Below, piece by piece: positions 25,101-34,579 of a DNA stretch of 64,000 nt. Positions within the stretch are counted from its first letter, which is position 1. The number at the start of each line of letters is the position of its first letter. The notes below the pieces were generated by a model that saw only the letters and a list, made by a program, of their open reading frames with translations, was not told the origin of the DNA and ran no database searches. The stretch is taken from NCBI GenBank assembly GCA_003598085.1, contig QZKU01000128.1, positions 144,378-208,377 of the forward strand, given 5' to 3'. A program made the position numbers and the translations under genes. The DNA is from Candidatus Abyssobacteria bacterium SURF_5. GTDB taxonomy: Bacteria; Abyssobacteria; SURF-5.

Positions 25101-25135
25101 ATCCGACTGGTCTGACGAGTCCGACAGGTCCGACT
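25101..25135 (+). repeat. GTCSGAC tract 6 (9-bp period)
   Basis: Four units at 25101, 25110, 25119 and 25128 (ATCCGAC, GTCTGAC, GTCCGAC, GTCCGAC), exact 9-bp steps, here mainly in the GTCCGAC orientation. Confidence 0.88.
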
Positions 25136-25222
25136 TGTTCAATTCTCAAATTGCCCCGTACGGAGAATCCGGCCTCGCAATTTTGACAGGAAGCATCCTC
25201 TTTCCTGCGGCAAGGAGCGGTG

Positions 25223-25252
25223 TTGACTCTTACTTGAATCAGCGCATACTAT
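25223..25252 (+). promoter_or_regulatory. Possible sigma-70 promoter for the CheB/CheR cluster
   Basis: TTGACT (25223-25228), an 18-bp spacer and TACTAT (25247-25252). It stands about 200 bp ahead of the chosen cheB start, giving a long leader. Confidence 0.4.
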
Positions 25253-25452
25253 TGCGCATGGACGGAAAGAGGGTTACCTTGTTCTGCGGTGGGGGCAGTG
25301 AGAGAGGCTCTACCACTCCCGTTTAAGAAATGATAAAATATTTTAGGGTGGTAAATCTGTCTGATTACGGCCCAAGCAAATCTGCATCTGAGGTTCGATG
25401 CGCGCGCCTCACGCGAGGTCGACGAGATGCGAGCGCGGAAAGCCGGCCGCAA

Positions 25453-26037
25453 GTGAAGACACAGGCATACGATATCATTGCAATTGGAGCGTCGGCGGGC
25501 GGGTTGAGGGCGCTGGAAAAGATTCTCGAACATCTGCCTGAGAACCTGGAAGCCCCGGTTGTTGTTGTACAGCATCTTGATCCGCGACACCGGAGCCTGA
25601 TGGCCAAAATCCTCAGCCGCCATACAAAGGCACAGGTCAAGCAGGCCGAAGAGGGAGAGGCGCTGGAGGCGGGGAAAATATATATTGCGCCTCCGAATCG
25701 CCATCTGTTGATAAATAGAGACCGCACCATTTCGCTATCGCAGAGCGAACTGGTTCATTTCGTTCGGCCGTCGGCGGATTTACTCTTTGAATCGGTCGCG
25801 GCAACATATAAAGACAGGGCGATCGCGGTAATATTGACTGGTACGGGCAGCGATGGCGCAATGGGGATTCAGGCAATCAAAAAGATGGGCGGAACGACAA
25901 TTGCCCAGGATGAGCAGAGTTCGGAGTTTTACGGCATGCCGTCCAGCGCGATTCGAACCGGCAAAGTGGACTTCATTCTTCCATTGTCGGAGATCGGGCC
26001 TGCACTTGTGACTCTGGTGCGAGGAGAAGAATTGTGA
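25453..26037 (+). CDS. CheB-type protein-glutamate methylesterase domain protein
   Basis: A 194-residue stand-alone CheB catalytic domain with no receiver domain. The triad is visible: Ser14 in IGASAGGL, His41 in VVQHLDP and Asp134 in GTGSDGAMG. CheB demethylates receptor glutamates in chemotaxis, but this gene sits with a CheR fusion and PAS kinases and no chemoreceptor, so it likely regulates another protein. GTG 25453 is chosen because the domain starts right there; an ATG at 25330 would add 41 unconserved residues. It overlaps the next gene by 4 bp (GTGA). Confidence 0.85.
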   Translation: MKTQAYDIIAIGASAGGLRALEKILEHLPENLEAPVVVVQHLDPRHRSLMAKILSRHTKAQVKQAEEGEALEAGKIYIAPPNRHLLINRDRTISLSQSELVHFVRPSADLLFESVAATYKDRAIAVILTGTGSDGAMGIQAIKKMGGTTIAQDEQSSEFYGMPSSAIRTGKVDFILPLSEIGPALVTLVRGEEL

Positions 26038-27896
26038 GTGCCTCCCAGAAAACGATTATTGAAGATAAACATGCCTTTGAGGAGTTGCTCAACTTCTTAA
26101 AGTTCAGCCGAAATTTTGACTTCACCGGCTACAAGCGGAGCAGCCTCACGCGGCGGATACAAAAGCGGATGGCGACGGTGAAAACATACAGCTACGAAGA
26201 GTACCAGGATTATCTCGAAGTACACCCGGAGGAATTCAACGAGCTTTTCAACACGATCCTGATCAATGTCACGTGCTTCTTCCGCGATCCCGTCGCCTGG
26301 GAATTTCTGGCGAATGAGGCAGTTCCGGCATTGCTTGAAAAAAAGGGCGAGCAAGCGCAGGTGCGCGCATGGAGCGTCGGCTGCTCGACCGGGCAGGAGG
26401 CGTATACATTAGCGATGATCCTCGCCGAGGTGCTTGGCAAAGAACGGTTTATACACAGAGCAAAGATATATGCCACCGACGCGGACCAGGAGGCAATCAT
26501 TTTCGCGCGCCACGGGCTATACAGCAAGCAGGACCTCGAGGAAGTTCCCGAGCGCCTGCACAACAAGTATTTTAGATTAGTGAACGGAAAATACCAGTTT
26601 GACAAGGAACTGCGGCGCAACGTCATCTTTGGGGCGCATGATGTAGTGCAGGCGGCGCCGATCTCACGGCTCGACATCCTTGCGTGCCGGAACACGATGA
26701 TGTATTTCAACATCGAAACGCAGGAGAAAATCCTGGGGCGGTTCCACTTTGCGCTCAATGATTATGGGATCCTTTTCCTCGGAATGGCTGAGACAATGCT
26801 TACGCGCGACCGTTTCTTTGAGCCGCTGAACCAGAAACTGCGCATTTTTCGGAAACTGCCGATGCCGGTGTCTTATCGCCGTGCCATTGCAGCGGGCAAT
26901 CTGGTTGAGCCGGTTGAAGAGCCGGCGGCGCGGCAGCAGCTCTATGAGAGCCTGTTTCAGTTCATGCCGGCCGCGCAACTGGTGGTCGACACGGATGAAA
27001 AGCTGCTCCTGGCCAACCTCGGGGCCGTTTCTCTGTTCAACATCAAGGAATCCGACGTCGGCCGCCCGTTTTTTGAGTTGGAGGTTTCTTACCGGCCGGC
27101 GGAGCTGCGCCCGCTCATTCATGACGTGCTCAATCAAAACCGTGTCATCAATTTGACAGGTGTGGAGCGCAACTTGCCTGAGGGTGCGGTGCAATATCTG
27201 GATATCTACATGTATCCGCTGGCTGATCAGCAGCGGAAAATAGTGGGTGTGGGTATTTTTTTTACCGACGTTACCGCGCATCGTCAACTCCAGAAGGAAG
27301 CGGAACGGATCAACGTCGAACTTGAGCAGGCGCTGGTAGAAGTGCAATCGTCTTCCGAAGAACTCGAGACCACGAATGAGGAACTCCAGTCGACGGTCGA
27401 GGAATTGGAGACTTCAAACGAGGAACTGCAATCCTCCAATGAAGAAATGGAGACGATGAACGAAGAGCTGCAGGCGACGAACGAAGAACTGCAGACAATC
27501 AACGACGAGTTGCGCGAGCGCACGGAGCAATTGAATCAGATGACCTCCTTCCGCGACTCGGTCCTCCGCAGCGTCCCGATGGGCGTCGTAGCGCTTGACC
27601 GCCGGTTCCAGGTAATGATGTGGAACTTGCACTCTGAGCAATTATGGGGTATTCGCGCCGATGAAGCGGAAACACATAATTTTCTTAACCTCGACATGGG
27701 TCTGCCGGTAGAAAAGCTGAAGGATTGCATCAGGACTGTTCTTGAGAATAAGGAAGCTGAGAAAGTCGAGCTCAAGGCGATAAATCGACGCGGAAAGGAA
27801 GTCACTGTTCACGTCAATTGCAGTCCGCTTATCGGGCGGGAAAGGGAAGCCGCGGGTGTGATCCTGGTGATGGATGAGTATCCAAAAAAAGGATGA
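26034..27896 (+). CDS. CheR methyltransferase fused to PAS domains and a coiled coil
   Basis: A 620-residue cytoplasmic protein. An N-terminal CheR all-alpha domain is followed by the SAM-dependent methyltransferase fold (NVTCFFRDPVAWEFL, then GCSTGQEAYTLAMIL and DILACRNTMMYF, residues ~80-265). A PAS domain follows at ~300-420, then a very regular coiled coil of repeated ELE-T-NEELQ heptads (~430-500) and a C-terminal PAS (~505-615). No histidine-kinase domain is present. It starts at GTG 26034 overlapping cheB, so the CheB/CheR pair is probably translated together. Such proteins usually relay to a PAS kinase encoded next to them, as here. Confidence 0.87.
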   Translation: MSASQKTIIEDKHAFEELLNFLKFSRNFDFTGYKRSSLTRRIQKRMATVKTYSYEEYQDYLEVHPEEFNELFNTILINVTCFFRDPVAWEFLANEAVPALLEKKGEQAQVRAWSVGCSTGQEAYTLAMILAEVLGKERFIHRAKIYATDADQEAIIFARHGLYSKQDLEEVPERLHNKYFRLVNGKYQFDKELRRNVIFGAHDVVQAAPISRLDILACRNTMMYFNIETQEKILGRFHFALNDYGILFLGMAETMLTRDRFFEPLNQKLRIFRKLPMPVSYRRAIAAGNLVEPVEEPAARQQLYESLFQFMPAAQLVVDTDEKLLLANLGAVSLFNIKESDVGRPFFELEVSYRPAELRPLIHDVLNQNRVINLTGVERNLPEGAVQYLDIYMYPLADQQRKIVGVGIFFTDVTAHRQLQKEAERINVELEQALVEVQSSSEELETTNEELQSTVEELETSNEELQSSNEEMETMNEELQATNEELQTINDELRERTEQLNQMTSFRDSVLRSVPMGVVALDRRFQVMMWNLHSEQLWGIRADEAETHNFLNLDMGLPVEKLKDCIRTVLENKEAEKVELKAINRRGKEVTVHVNCSPLIGREREAAGVILVMDEYPKKG

Positions 27897-27950
27897 TAGC
27901 TCAAAGGGAACATCTCGAGTGGTTCCGCGCGGGCGGCGACCCGAGATGGC

Positions 27951-29639
27951 GTGCTCAGCAAGATGGACAAGGCCTCAAAGAAAACCGAGATAGAACGGCT
28001 GCTCGATCAGGTCGAAGTATTCTCGAAGGTTGATTTTTCCGACGAGCAACAGCTTCGCGAGGTTCTGCCCGAGATGATCGAGAGGCTAAAGCATACGCTC
28101 GAGGAACTGGCTGTGGCCGAGGAGGAACTGCGCCAGCAAAACGAGGAACTCCGCAGAGCGCAGGATATCATAACGGCCCAGCGCAGGGAATATCAGAACC
28201 TGTTCGACTTTGCTCCGTCGCCGTATGTTGTGACGGACGAGGCCGGGATCGTTCTTGAGGCGAACGAGGCGGCGAAGGATGCGCTGAGACTGCAGGATGT
28301 TCCGCAGATACGTGTGCCGTTGGTGAACCGGGTCCTTGCTGAAGAGCGCAACTATTTCCTGGACCGGCTGAAGGAGATGCCCGCGAAAGGGGGAGTGTTG
28401 GAATGGGAACAGACGATCGCGGCGGATGAGAAATATTCATTTCCCGGTCTCTTTCGCGCAGTCCTGCTGGAACCTGCAGGCAAACAAATGTGTCGAATCC
28501 TCTGGCTAGTTAAAGACTTGACGGATCAGAAACGTCACCAAGCCGAGCGGGAGAATGCGCGCAGATTCGCCGAGGAGTTGTTTCAGACGATACGCGAGCC
28601 GCTCCTTGTACTCACTGAAGATTTAAAGGTGATGCTTGCCAACACCTCGTTCTATCGATTCTTCAGGGCAGATCAGGGAAGCGTCGAGGGAAGATACGTT
28701 TTCGAACTGGGGAACCTGCAGTGGGATATCCCGTCGCTTCGCAATCTGCTGAGCGAAATGGTCGCGGGCCGCGACTTTTTCGAAGATTTTCAGGTCGAGC
28801 ATACTTTTCCTAATATCGGCCGCCGGGTCATGCTGCTGAACGCGCGCCGCCTGCAGAATGAGAATTTCGGTGTCATACTCCTTCTGGCGATTGAGGACGT
28901 GACCGAGCGAATCGACTCCGAACGCAGACTCGATCGCCTCATGCGCGAATTGAAGCAATCGAACGAGGAGCTCCAGTATTTTGCGTATGTCGCCTCGCAC
29001 GACCTGCAGGAGCCTTTGCGCATGATCACCAGCTACGTCCAACTGATCGAGAGGAGATACGGTCACCTGCTCGAGGATGACGCCCGCGAGTTCATGGATT
29101 ACGTGGTTGACGGCGCTACCAGGATGAAAGCGCTCATCGAAAGTCTGCTCGAATACTCGCGCGTACAGACGCGGGGAAAAGAACCCGAGGCGGTTGATGC
29201 CGAAGAAGTTTTGGCGCGGGTGCTCCAAACGCTGGGGAGTTTGATAAGGGAAAACCATGCCACTGTCACTCATGACACCTTGCCTGTTGTTGTGGCGGAC
29301 CCGATACAATTCTCGATGGTCTTTCAGAACCTCATCGATAACGCAATCAGGTTCAGGAAGGAGGATGAGCCGCTCAAAGTCCATATATCCGCAAAAGAGG
29401 CCGGGAACGAATGGGTGTTTTCTGTTTCCGACAACGGGATCGGGATCGAGCCGCGCCACTACGAGCGCATCTTTCGCCTGTACCAGCGGCTGCACACTCG
29501 CGGCGAGCACACGGGCACCGGCATTGGACTCGCCATTTGCAAGCGGGTGGTCGAACGCCATGGCGGGCGCATCTGGGTTGAATCGATTCCCGGCGCGGGA
29601 TCCACTTTTTTCTTCACCATACCACGGAGAGAGCAATGA
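27951..29639 (+). CDS. PAS-domain sensor histidine kinase
   Basis: A 562-residue cytoplasmic kinase with no membrane helix. A coiled coil at ~45-80 is followed by two PAS domains (~80-195 and ~205-325), the HisKA helix with phosphoacceptor His350 in [10 protein letters not shown], and a HATPase domain with N-box [12 protein letters not shown]1 VSDNGIGI and G2 [12 protein letters not shown]. The HDLQEPL type is found in cyanobacteriochrome- and bacteriophytochrome-like kinases whose partner regulators are small Rcp1-type proteins; the next gene encodes exactly such a regulator (overlap ATGA). GTG 27951 or ATG 27963 are possible starts. Confidence 0.88.
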   Translation: MLSKMDKASKKTEIERLLDQVEVFSKVDFSDEQQLREVLPEMIERLKHTLEELAVAEEELRQQNEELRRAQDIITAQRREYQNLFDFAPSPYVVTDEAGIVLEANEAAKDALRLQDVPQIRVPLVNRVLAEERNYFLDRLKEMPAKGGVLEWEQTIAADEKYSFPGLFRAVLLEPAGKQMCRILWLVKDLTDQKRHQAERENARRFAEELFQTIREPLLVLTEDLKVMLANTSFYRFFRADQGSVEGRYVFELGNLQWDIPSLRNLLSEMVAGRDFFEDFQVEHTFPNIGRRVMLLNARRLQNENFGVILLLAIEDVTERIDSERRLDRLMRELKQSNEELQYFAYVASHDLQEPLRMITSYVQLIERRYGHLLEDDAREFMDYVVDGATRMKALIESLLEYSRVQTRGKEPEAVDAEEVLARVLQTLGSLIRENHATVTHDTLPVVVADPIQFSMVFQNLIDNAIRFRKEDEPLKVHISAKEAGNEWVFSVSDNGIGIEPRHYERIFRLYQRLHTRGEHTGTGIGLAICKRVVERHGGRIWVESIPGAGSTFFFTIPRREQ

Positions 29640-30097
29640 CCATATTGAGAACTGAGACGGGCAAGATAGCGGATATCCTCCTGGTTGAAGATAATCCGGG
29701 GGATATCCGGCTGACACAGGAAGCCTTCAGAGAAGGCAAAATCAAGATCAATCTGCACATAACTCGCGACGGCGAAGAGGCGATGGATTTTCTTCGCCAG
29801 AACGGAAAATTTGAGGATGCGCCGCGGCCCGACCTCATCCTGCTCGACCTGAACCTTCCCCGAAAGGACGGGCGCGAGGTGCTCGAGGAGTTGAAGAGGG
29901 ACCAAGACCTAAAGAACATACCTGTGGTAATCCTGACAGTTTCAAAGGCTGAGGAAGACGTGCTGAAAACGTACAATCTGAATGCAAACGCATACATTGT
30001 CAAGCCGGTCGACCTCGATCAATTCATCAGGGTCATTCGAGTAATCGAGGATTTCTGGCTTACCATTGTAACGCTTCCAAAAAAGGGACAGGATTAA
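29636..30097 (+). CDS. Rcp1-like single-domain response regulator
   Basis: A 153-residue CheY-fold receiver with no output domain. Phosphorylation site Asp71 lies in [14 protein letters not shown], acidic pocket ED in VEDNPGD, and the conserved Lys in YIVKPVD. The longer N-terminus and the extended alpha4-beta5 region match the Rcp1 group that pairs with HDLQEPL-type kinases. Start ATG overlaps the kinase stop by 4 bp. It presumably passes phosphate between kinases rather than binding DNA. Confidence 0.9.
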   Translation: MTILRTETGKIADILLVEDNPGDIRLTQEAFREGKIKINLHITRDGEEAMDFLRQNGKFEDAPRPDLILLDLNLPRKDGREVLEELKRDQDLKNIPVVILTVSKAEEDVLKTYNLNANAYIVKPVDLDQFIRVIRVIEDFWLTIVTLPKKGQD

Positions 30098-30098
30098 A

Positions 30099-31631
30099 TT
30101 GTCTACCGCGCAAAGGGAAAAATACAACATCCTGATCATTGAAGACAATCCGGGCGACGTCCGTCTGGTTAGCGAACTTCTCAGCGAGATCTCGGATTTG
30201 ACTTTTCATATCGAAACGAGTTCCCGGCTTGAGCCGGGATGCCGGAGATTGGCGCAGGGGGGCATCGATCTGGTTTTGCTCGATCTCCTCCTCCCCGACA
30301 GCGAGGGCCTGGACACATTGCGCAAGGTGCAGGAATGCGCTCCGAAAGTACCGATTGTTGTTCTTACCGTGATCAAAGATGAGGAGTTGGCGGTTCAGGC
30401 GCTTTCCCTGGGAGCGCAGGAGTATTTGTTCAAAAGCGAGATGAACAGCGGCATGCTTTCTCGCGGGATCAAGTATTCGCTCAAGCGGAAGGAACTCGAG
30501 ATGGCGCTGCGTGAAAGCGAGGAACGGTTTCGGCTTGCGGCCGAGAGTTATCCGTCGTTTTTCGTCATCTACGATAAAGACCGGCGCATCCTTTATATGA
30601 ACGAGAGAGGGATGAAGCTGCTTGGGCGGCGAAGGGAAGAGATTATCGGCAAACGCGATGAGGAGCTTGTTTCGCCTGAAATCACACAGAAGTACCTTCC
30701 ACTGATGTTCAAGTCTATGGAGACGCGCAAACCGCAGACGACGGAATTCAGCTTTCGCCGTGAGGGGACGGAATATACATTAGTCCTAACGTATGTGCCG
30801 ATTCTGGATGAGCGCGAGGATCTGAAGCAGGTGGCCACATTCACGTATGATATAACCGACAGAAAGCTGACGGAGGAACGCTTGCGGCAATCGGAGCTGC
30901 GCTACCGCCAACTTTCGGAAAGCCTTGAGGAAACGGTTAAGATCAAGGTCGAACAGATGCGCCGCATGCAGTCGCTGGCCCAGATCGGACAGATGGTGTC
31001 GGTCGTCGCGCACGAAATCCGCAACCCGCTGCAAAACATCCGGATGGGCGTCGACAGCCTGCGAGTTGTGCTCGGGAAAGAGCGTGACAAGCTCGAAATT
31101 CTCGGCGAGATCGACCACGGCATTAATCTGCTCAATAATACTGTCGCCGAGCTGCTGGAATATTCGAAGCCTGTGGAAATGAACCGGTCGCTGTGGCCGG
31201 TTTCGGAACTTTGCCATCAGGCGGTAAAAGGGGTCGCTCATCTGCTGAGAGATGTCGTGGTGAAAGTGGATTGTTCTCCGGTTGACCAGTCCATTCTCGT
31301 CGATGGCCCCAAGCTGATCCGCGTGCTCATGAACCTGATAACGAACAGCGTCGAAGCCATGCCGGAGGGCGGAAACATTGAAGTAAATGCCTGCTTTCTC
31401 GAAAAAGACGGAAAACGGCAGGTGGTTTTCTCAGTAGCGGATACGGGCCGCGGGATTCCCCCGGAGCAGTTGTTGCTCGTGCACGAGCCGTTCTTTACGA
31501 CAAAGCTGCACGGAACCGGGCTGGGGCTTTCCATCTGCAGAAAGCTGATCGATGCGCATGGCGGCTCGCTCACCATCACCAGCAAGGTGAACGAAGGCAC
31601 CAGGGTAGAATTTAGTCTTCCAGTTGAATAG
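30099..31631 (+). CDS. Receiver-PAS-histidine kinase
   Basis: A 510-residue soluble hybrid. Receiver domain first (Asp62 in VLLDLLLPDSEG), then a PAS domain (~140-260), a coiled-coil linker, the HisKA helix with His305 in VVAHEIRNPLQN, and a HATPase domain (LITNSVEAM, VADTGRGIP, GTGLGLSICRKL). The receiver-first order suggests it is controlled by the upstream kinase through phosphotransfer. TTG 30099 with AGGA five bases upstream is the best start. Its kinase core closely resembles that of the 32243-34366 gene. Confidence 0.87.
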   Translation: MSTAQREKYNILIIEDNPGDVRLVSELLSEISDLTFHIETSSRLEPGCRRLAQGGIDLVLLDLLLPDSEGLDTLRKVQECAPKVPIVVLTVIKDEELAVQALSLGAQEYLFKSEMNSGMLSRGIKYSLKRKELEMALRESEERFRLAAESYPSFFVIYDKDRRILYMNERGMKLLGRRREEIIGKRDEELVSPEITQKYLPLMFKSMETRKPQTTEFSFRREGTEYTLVLTYVPILDEREDLKQVATFTYDITDRKLTEERLRQSELRYRQLSESLEETVKIKVEQMRRMQSLAQIGQMVSVVAHEIRNPLQNIRMGVDSLRVVLGKERDKLEILGEIDHGINLLNNTVAELLEYSKPVEMNRSLWPVSELCHQAVKGVAHLLRDVVVKVDCSPVDQSILVDGPKLIRVLMNLITNSVEAMPEGGNIEVNACFLEKDGKRQVVFSVADTGRGIPPEQLLLVHEPFFTTKLHGTGLGLSICRKLIDAHGGSLTITSKVNEGTRVEFSLPVE

Positions 31632-31794
31632 CCCGGGCGAAGAGGATCGCTCGGGCACCGCAGAAGTTTTTAGCTTGTAAGAGCGTGTTGTGAAATATTG
31701 ACCCGCGTTTGTAAATGCGGGCATGCCAGTTGATCCATCCTGATAGTTCACCTCTACTTCACCTCACTTCGGAAAGCCCGAAAGACTCAGACCT

Positions 31795-31837
31795 GTCGGA
31801 CGTGTCGGACAGGTCGGACGAGTCGGATGGGTCGGAG
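31795..31837 (+). repeat. GTCSGAC tract 7 (9-bp period)
   Basis: Five units at 31795, 31804, 31813, 31822 and 31831 in exact 9-bp register: GTCGGAC x3, GTCGGAT, GTCGGAG. Confidence 0.92.
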
Positions 31838-31854
31838 ACTGAACTTCGGAGGAA

Positions 31855-32060
31855 AAAGCTCCGGTAGCACAACTCCGGGAAAAAAACCCCGGTAGCACAG
31901 GCCTCCGGCCTGTGGCTTTTGGTTTTTAAAAAGAGAAGAAAGACCACAGGCGAGACGCCTGTGGTACCGAGCTGACAGGTAATGATTGAGCAAGGGGAAA
32001 AACTTGAACAGCCCCTGTGAAGTTGCAGCTTTTAAAGACCACCCCGCTGGAGACCTGTGC
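31855..32060 (+). repeat. Composite palindromic intergenic repeat
   Basis: Contains the palindromic core CACAGGCCTCCGGCCTGTG preceded by CCCCGGTAG (as in 19681-19708 and 20875-20901), then GGTTTTTAAAAA, then CACAGGCGAGACGCCTGTG, another palindrome also found near 25034-25053. It is followed by the GCAAGGGG/AACTTGAACA/CCCCTG block (31983-32036) shared with 24974-25030. Confidence 0.82.
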
Positions 32061-32242
32061 CGCCGAGGGGGAGAGTCGTTCTAAGAAGTGCTTTAGCACC
32101 TATTAACATGCAATAAAAAGATTGATAAACTATAAATGAGCTCTGCCGAGCGGCGCCCGCCATTCATGCGAATGATTCTTATTTCCGGCTGTCGAAGGAC
32201 AGTACGGCCCGCTTTGAGACCCGCATCCGGAGGGGATGACTA

Positions 32243-34366
32243 GTGGTAAAAATCGGCCAAAATAGAATTAGATTCATCGACGACATGCAATACTTTCTCG
32301 AGCATTTAACAGATGTCGAAGACAGGAGGCGCTCAAAAGAAACAGGGGAAAGAGACTTTGACACTCTCATCCAAATGCTTCGGAGGTCGCTGCGAAAACT
32401 GCTGGCGGCGCAAGAGGAGATATCTGAAAAGGATGCTCAAATTGAGGAGAGCCGCCGATTAATCGAAGAGGAACGTCTGAAAAGCCGCAAACTTTTCGAA
32501 CAAGCTCCTGAGGGGTTGATAATCACGACCCCATCCGGAGTGATTCTCGATGCGAATCTGAGCGCGGGTCGGATGCTCAACGTTACTCCCGATTTTCTCC
32601 GGGGAAGGCCGCTGATTGTATTTGTCCACGAGCTTGATCGCGACAGATATTCAGCGGTTCTAGAGAGCCCGGAGAAGGGAGCGGGGAATGGTGAGTGGGA
32701 GGTGCGTATGCAGCCCGCAGGCGAGAAGGCCGTCTTTGAGGCGGCTCTGACAGTAATCCCCCAGTGGCAGGATGCCCGACAAAAGGGGTTGTGCTGGATC
32801 ATTCGCGATATCAGCGGACAGAAACGTTTTGAGGAAGCGCTGCTCCAAGAGAGGGAGCGGGCGCGGAAATATCTGGACGTGTCCGGAGCGATTATTGTCA
32901 AGATACGGACCGATGAACAGGTTGAGATGATCAACCGGAGCGGATGCGAGCTGCTCGGCTACCAGCAGGGTGATGTTGTAGGGCGCAACTGGTTTGACCA
33001 GTTTCTGCCGGAGCGGGCTCGGGAGAGCGTGCGGGAACAGTTCCACCGTTTCATCACCGGGGATGGCGAAACGTGGAACCATGAGTATCCTGTCGTTACG
33101 CGAAGCGGGAAGGAACGGCTCATGGACTGGCGCTGCATTTTAATACGGGACGATCTCGGGCAAGTCATCGGCACCCTCAGTTCCGGTCAGGATATCTCCC
33201 GCCGAAAGGAGACGGAGGAGCGGCTGCGGCGCGAGAAAGAATTCAGCGAGCATCTCATCAACAGCAGCAGCGACGGCATCATTGCGTTTGACATGCAGCT
33301 TCGCTGCACCGCCTGGAATCGGGTGATGGAGCACATATCGGGCGTGTCGAAGGAGGACGTACTGGGCAAGAATATCCTGGAGGTTTTCCCGGTCCTGCAG
33401 GGGGAGGAGCCGCGCCGCTGTTTTACGGAGACATTGTCCGGCAAGAATCTGGCCTTCAAGGAATGCCCGTACGTTCTGCCGGGGACAGGAAGGCCGGCAT
33501 ATATCGATTCGGAATTTTCGCCGATCCGCGATATGGATGGGCGGATCATTGGCGGACTGGTGCTGGTCAAGGACGTAACGGAGCGGAAATTGGCGGAGGA
33601 AGCGTTGCGGGAGTCTGAAGCGGGCTATCGGCGGCTGTCGGAAAATCTGGAAAATGCGGTTCAGAGCAAAGTTAGGGAGCTTCAACAGGCGGAAAGCCTC
33701 GCGGCCATCGGGCAGATCGTTTCCATTGTCGCGCATGAGGTGAGGAACCCCCTGCAGAATGTGCATATGGGAGTCGACATGCTCCGGCATTCGCTTGAGC
33801 AGGAAGAGAATTTGGAACCTGAGAAACTGCAGATTCTGGACGAGATAGATTACGGCGTCCATCAGCTCAATGAGATCGTGATGGACCTTCTCGAATATTC
33901 AAGGACGGTCAAAATCAGTTGCTCCTGGTGGGAGGCGCGCGTGGTCATCCATCGAGTGCTTGCCGCTTTGTCGGACAAGTTACGTCGTATCAATGTCGAG
34001 CTGAAGCTCGAGCATGGCGACCGGCTTTGCTTCGGCGATCCCGAAAAAATCAAGCGGGTGCTGCTCAATCTTGTCGAAAACGCGGCGGACGCCATGCCCG
34101 GCGGGGGAAGGCTCAAGATTCAGACACGGGTCGAGACAAGCGAACAGGAAGAGACCTTTATCTTTCATGTTCAGGATACCGGAGCTGGCATCGATCGGGA
34201 AACGCTCCCGCGAATACAGGAACCTTTCTTTACGACCAAGGCGCAAGGGACGGGATTAGGTCTATCGATCTGCAAGAAGATTATCGATGCGCACAAGGGG
34301 GAACTGCGATTTGCGAGTGCTCCGGGCACGGGGACGACCGTTGAGGTTCTTCTTCCGCTGCAGTGA
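32243..34366 (+). CDS. Multi-PAS sensor histidine kinase
   Basis: A 707-residue soluble kinase. After an N-terminal ~80-residue helical region (DMQYFLEHL onward, with a coiled coil at 45-85), three PAS domains follow (~85-200, 210-330, 340-460). Then come a linker, the HisKA motif VSIVAHEVRNPLQN (~His495) and a HATPase domain ending GTGLGLSICKKIIDAHKG. The kinase core is nearly colinear with that of 30099-31631, indicating duplication. GTG 32243 has GGAGGGG seven bases upstream. Ligands of the PAS domains are not evident. Confidence 0.88.
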   Translation: MVKIGQNRIRFIDDMQYFLEHLTDVEDRRRSKETGERDFDTLIQMLRRSLRKLLAAQEEISEKDAQIEESRRLIEEERLKSRKLFEQAPEGLIITTPSGVILDANLSAGRMLNVTPDFLRGRPLIVFVHELDRDRYSAVLESPEKGAGNGEWEVRMQPAGEKAVFEAALTVIPQWQDARQKGLCWIIRDISGQKRFEEALLQERERARKYLDVSGAIIVKIRTDEQVEMINRSGCELLGYQQGDVVGRNWFDQFLPERARESVREQFHRFITGDGETWNHEYPVVTRSGKERLMDWRCILIRDDLGQVIGTLSSGQDISRRKETEERLRREKEFSEHLINSSSDGIIAFDMQLRCTAWNRVMEHISGVSKEDVLGKNILEVFPVLQGEEPRRCFTETLSGKNLAFKECPYVLPGTGRPAYIDSEFSPIRDMDGRIIGGLVLVKDVTERKLAEEALRESEAGYRRLSENLENAVQSKVRELQQAESLAAIGQIVSIVAHEVRNPLQNVHMGVDMLRHSLEQEENLEPEKLQILDEIDYGVHQLNEIVMDLLEYSRTVKISCSWWEARVVIHRVLAALSDKLRRINVELKLEHGDRLCFGDPEKIKRVLLNLVENAADAMPGGGRLKIQTRVETSEQEETFIFHVQDTGAGIDRETLPRIQEPFFTTKAQGTGLGLSICKKIIDAHKGELRFASAPGTGTTVEVLLPLQ

Positions 34367-34413
34367 CGGCGCTTGGAGAAGAAGAAGGCCGAATTTATCC
34401 GGTTAGGTATACG

Positions 34414-34425
34414 GTTATATATAAC
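34414..34425. promoter_or_regulatory. Perfect 12-bp AT-rich palindrome
   Basis: GTTATATATAAC reads the same on both strands, in the AT-rich gap between a kinase and a response regulator gene. A candidate operator or an end-of-transcript structure; no factor is assigned. Confidence 0.3.
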
Positions 34426-34464
34426 TGAAATAAATTTACAATTAAGCTCTACGTAAATTTCCCC

Positions 34465-34492
34465 TTGCTTTTTCCATTCGTTTTGGCATAAT
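34465..34492 (+). promoter_or_regulatory. Weak sigma-70-like promoter for the 34580 regulator
   Basis: TTGCTT (34465-34470), 16 bp, CATAAT (34487-34492), ~88 bp ahead of ATG 34580. Fair -10, weak -35. Confidence 0.3.
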
Positions 34493-34579
34493 AAGTCTTG
34501 ATCAAACCCTGTCTATGTCCTGGAGACGTGAATCCCCTTGCTGAATCACGTTCAGTTGCAGTACGGCTTGGAGTCATGA

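Larger units (their letters stand above)
24786..25452. other. 667-bp intergenic region with composite repeats and a promoter
   Basis: No convincing gene. It holds a composite repeat (24919-25053), a GTCSGAC tract (25101-25135) and a sigma-70-like promoter (25223-25252) for the CheB cluster. The frame open from ATG 25330 joins the CheB frame but its first 41 residues are not CheB-like. Confidence 0.75.
31632..32242. other. 611-bp intergenic region with repeats
   Basis: No gene seen. It contains a GTCSGAC tract (31795-31837) and a composite palindromic repeat region (31855-32060). The last ~170 bp before the next kinase gene are AT-richer (TTGATAAACTATAAATG) and probably include its promoter, but no confident -35/-10 pair was found. 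Confidence 0.7.

Noticed and set aside
25330..25452. Longer cheB start from ATG 25330
   Set aside because: The additional 41 residues are not CheB-like, and the domain begins immediately at GTG 25453; kept as an alternative.
28623..29717. 364-residue minus-strand open frame
   Set aside because: Antisense to a complete histidine kinase gene.
31795..31837. CRISPR array
   Set aside because: GTCSGAC tracts have 7-bp units and 2-bp spacers, far too short for CRISPR repeats and spacers, and no cas gene is present.
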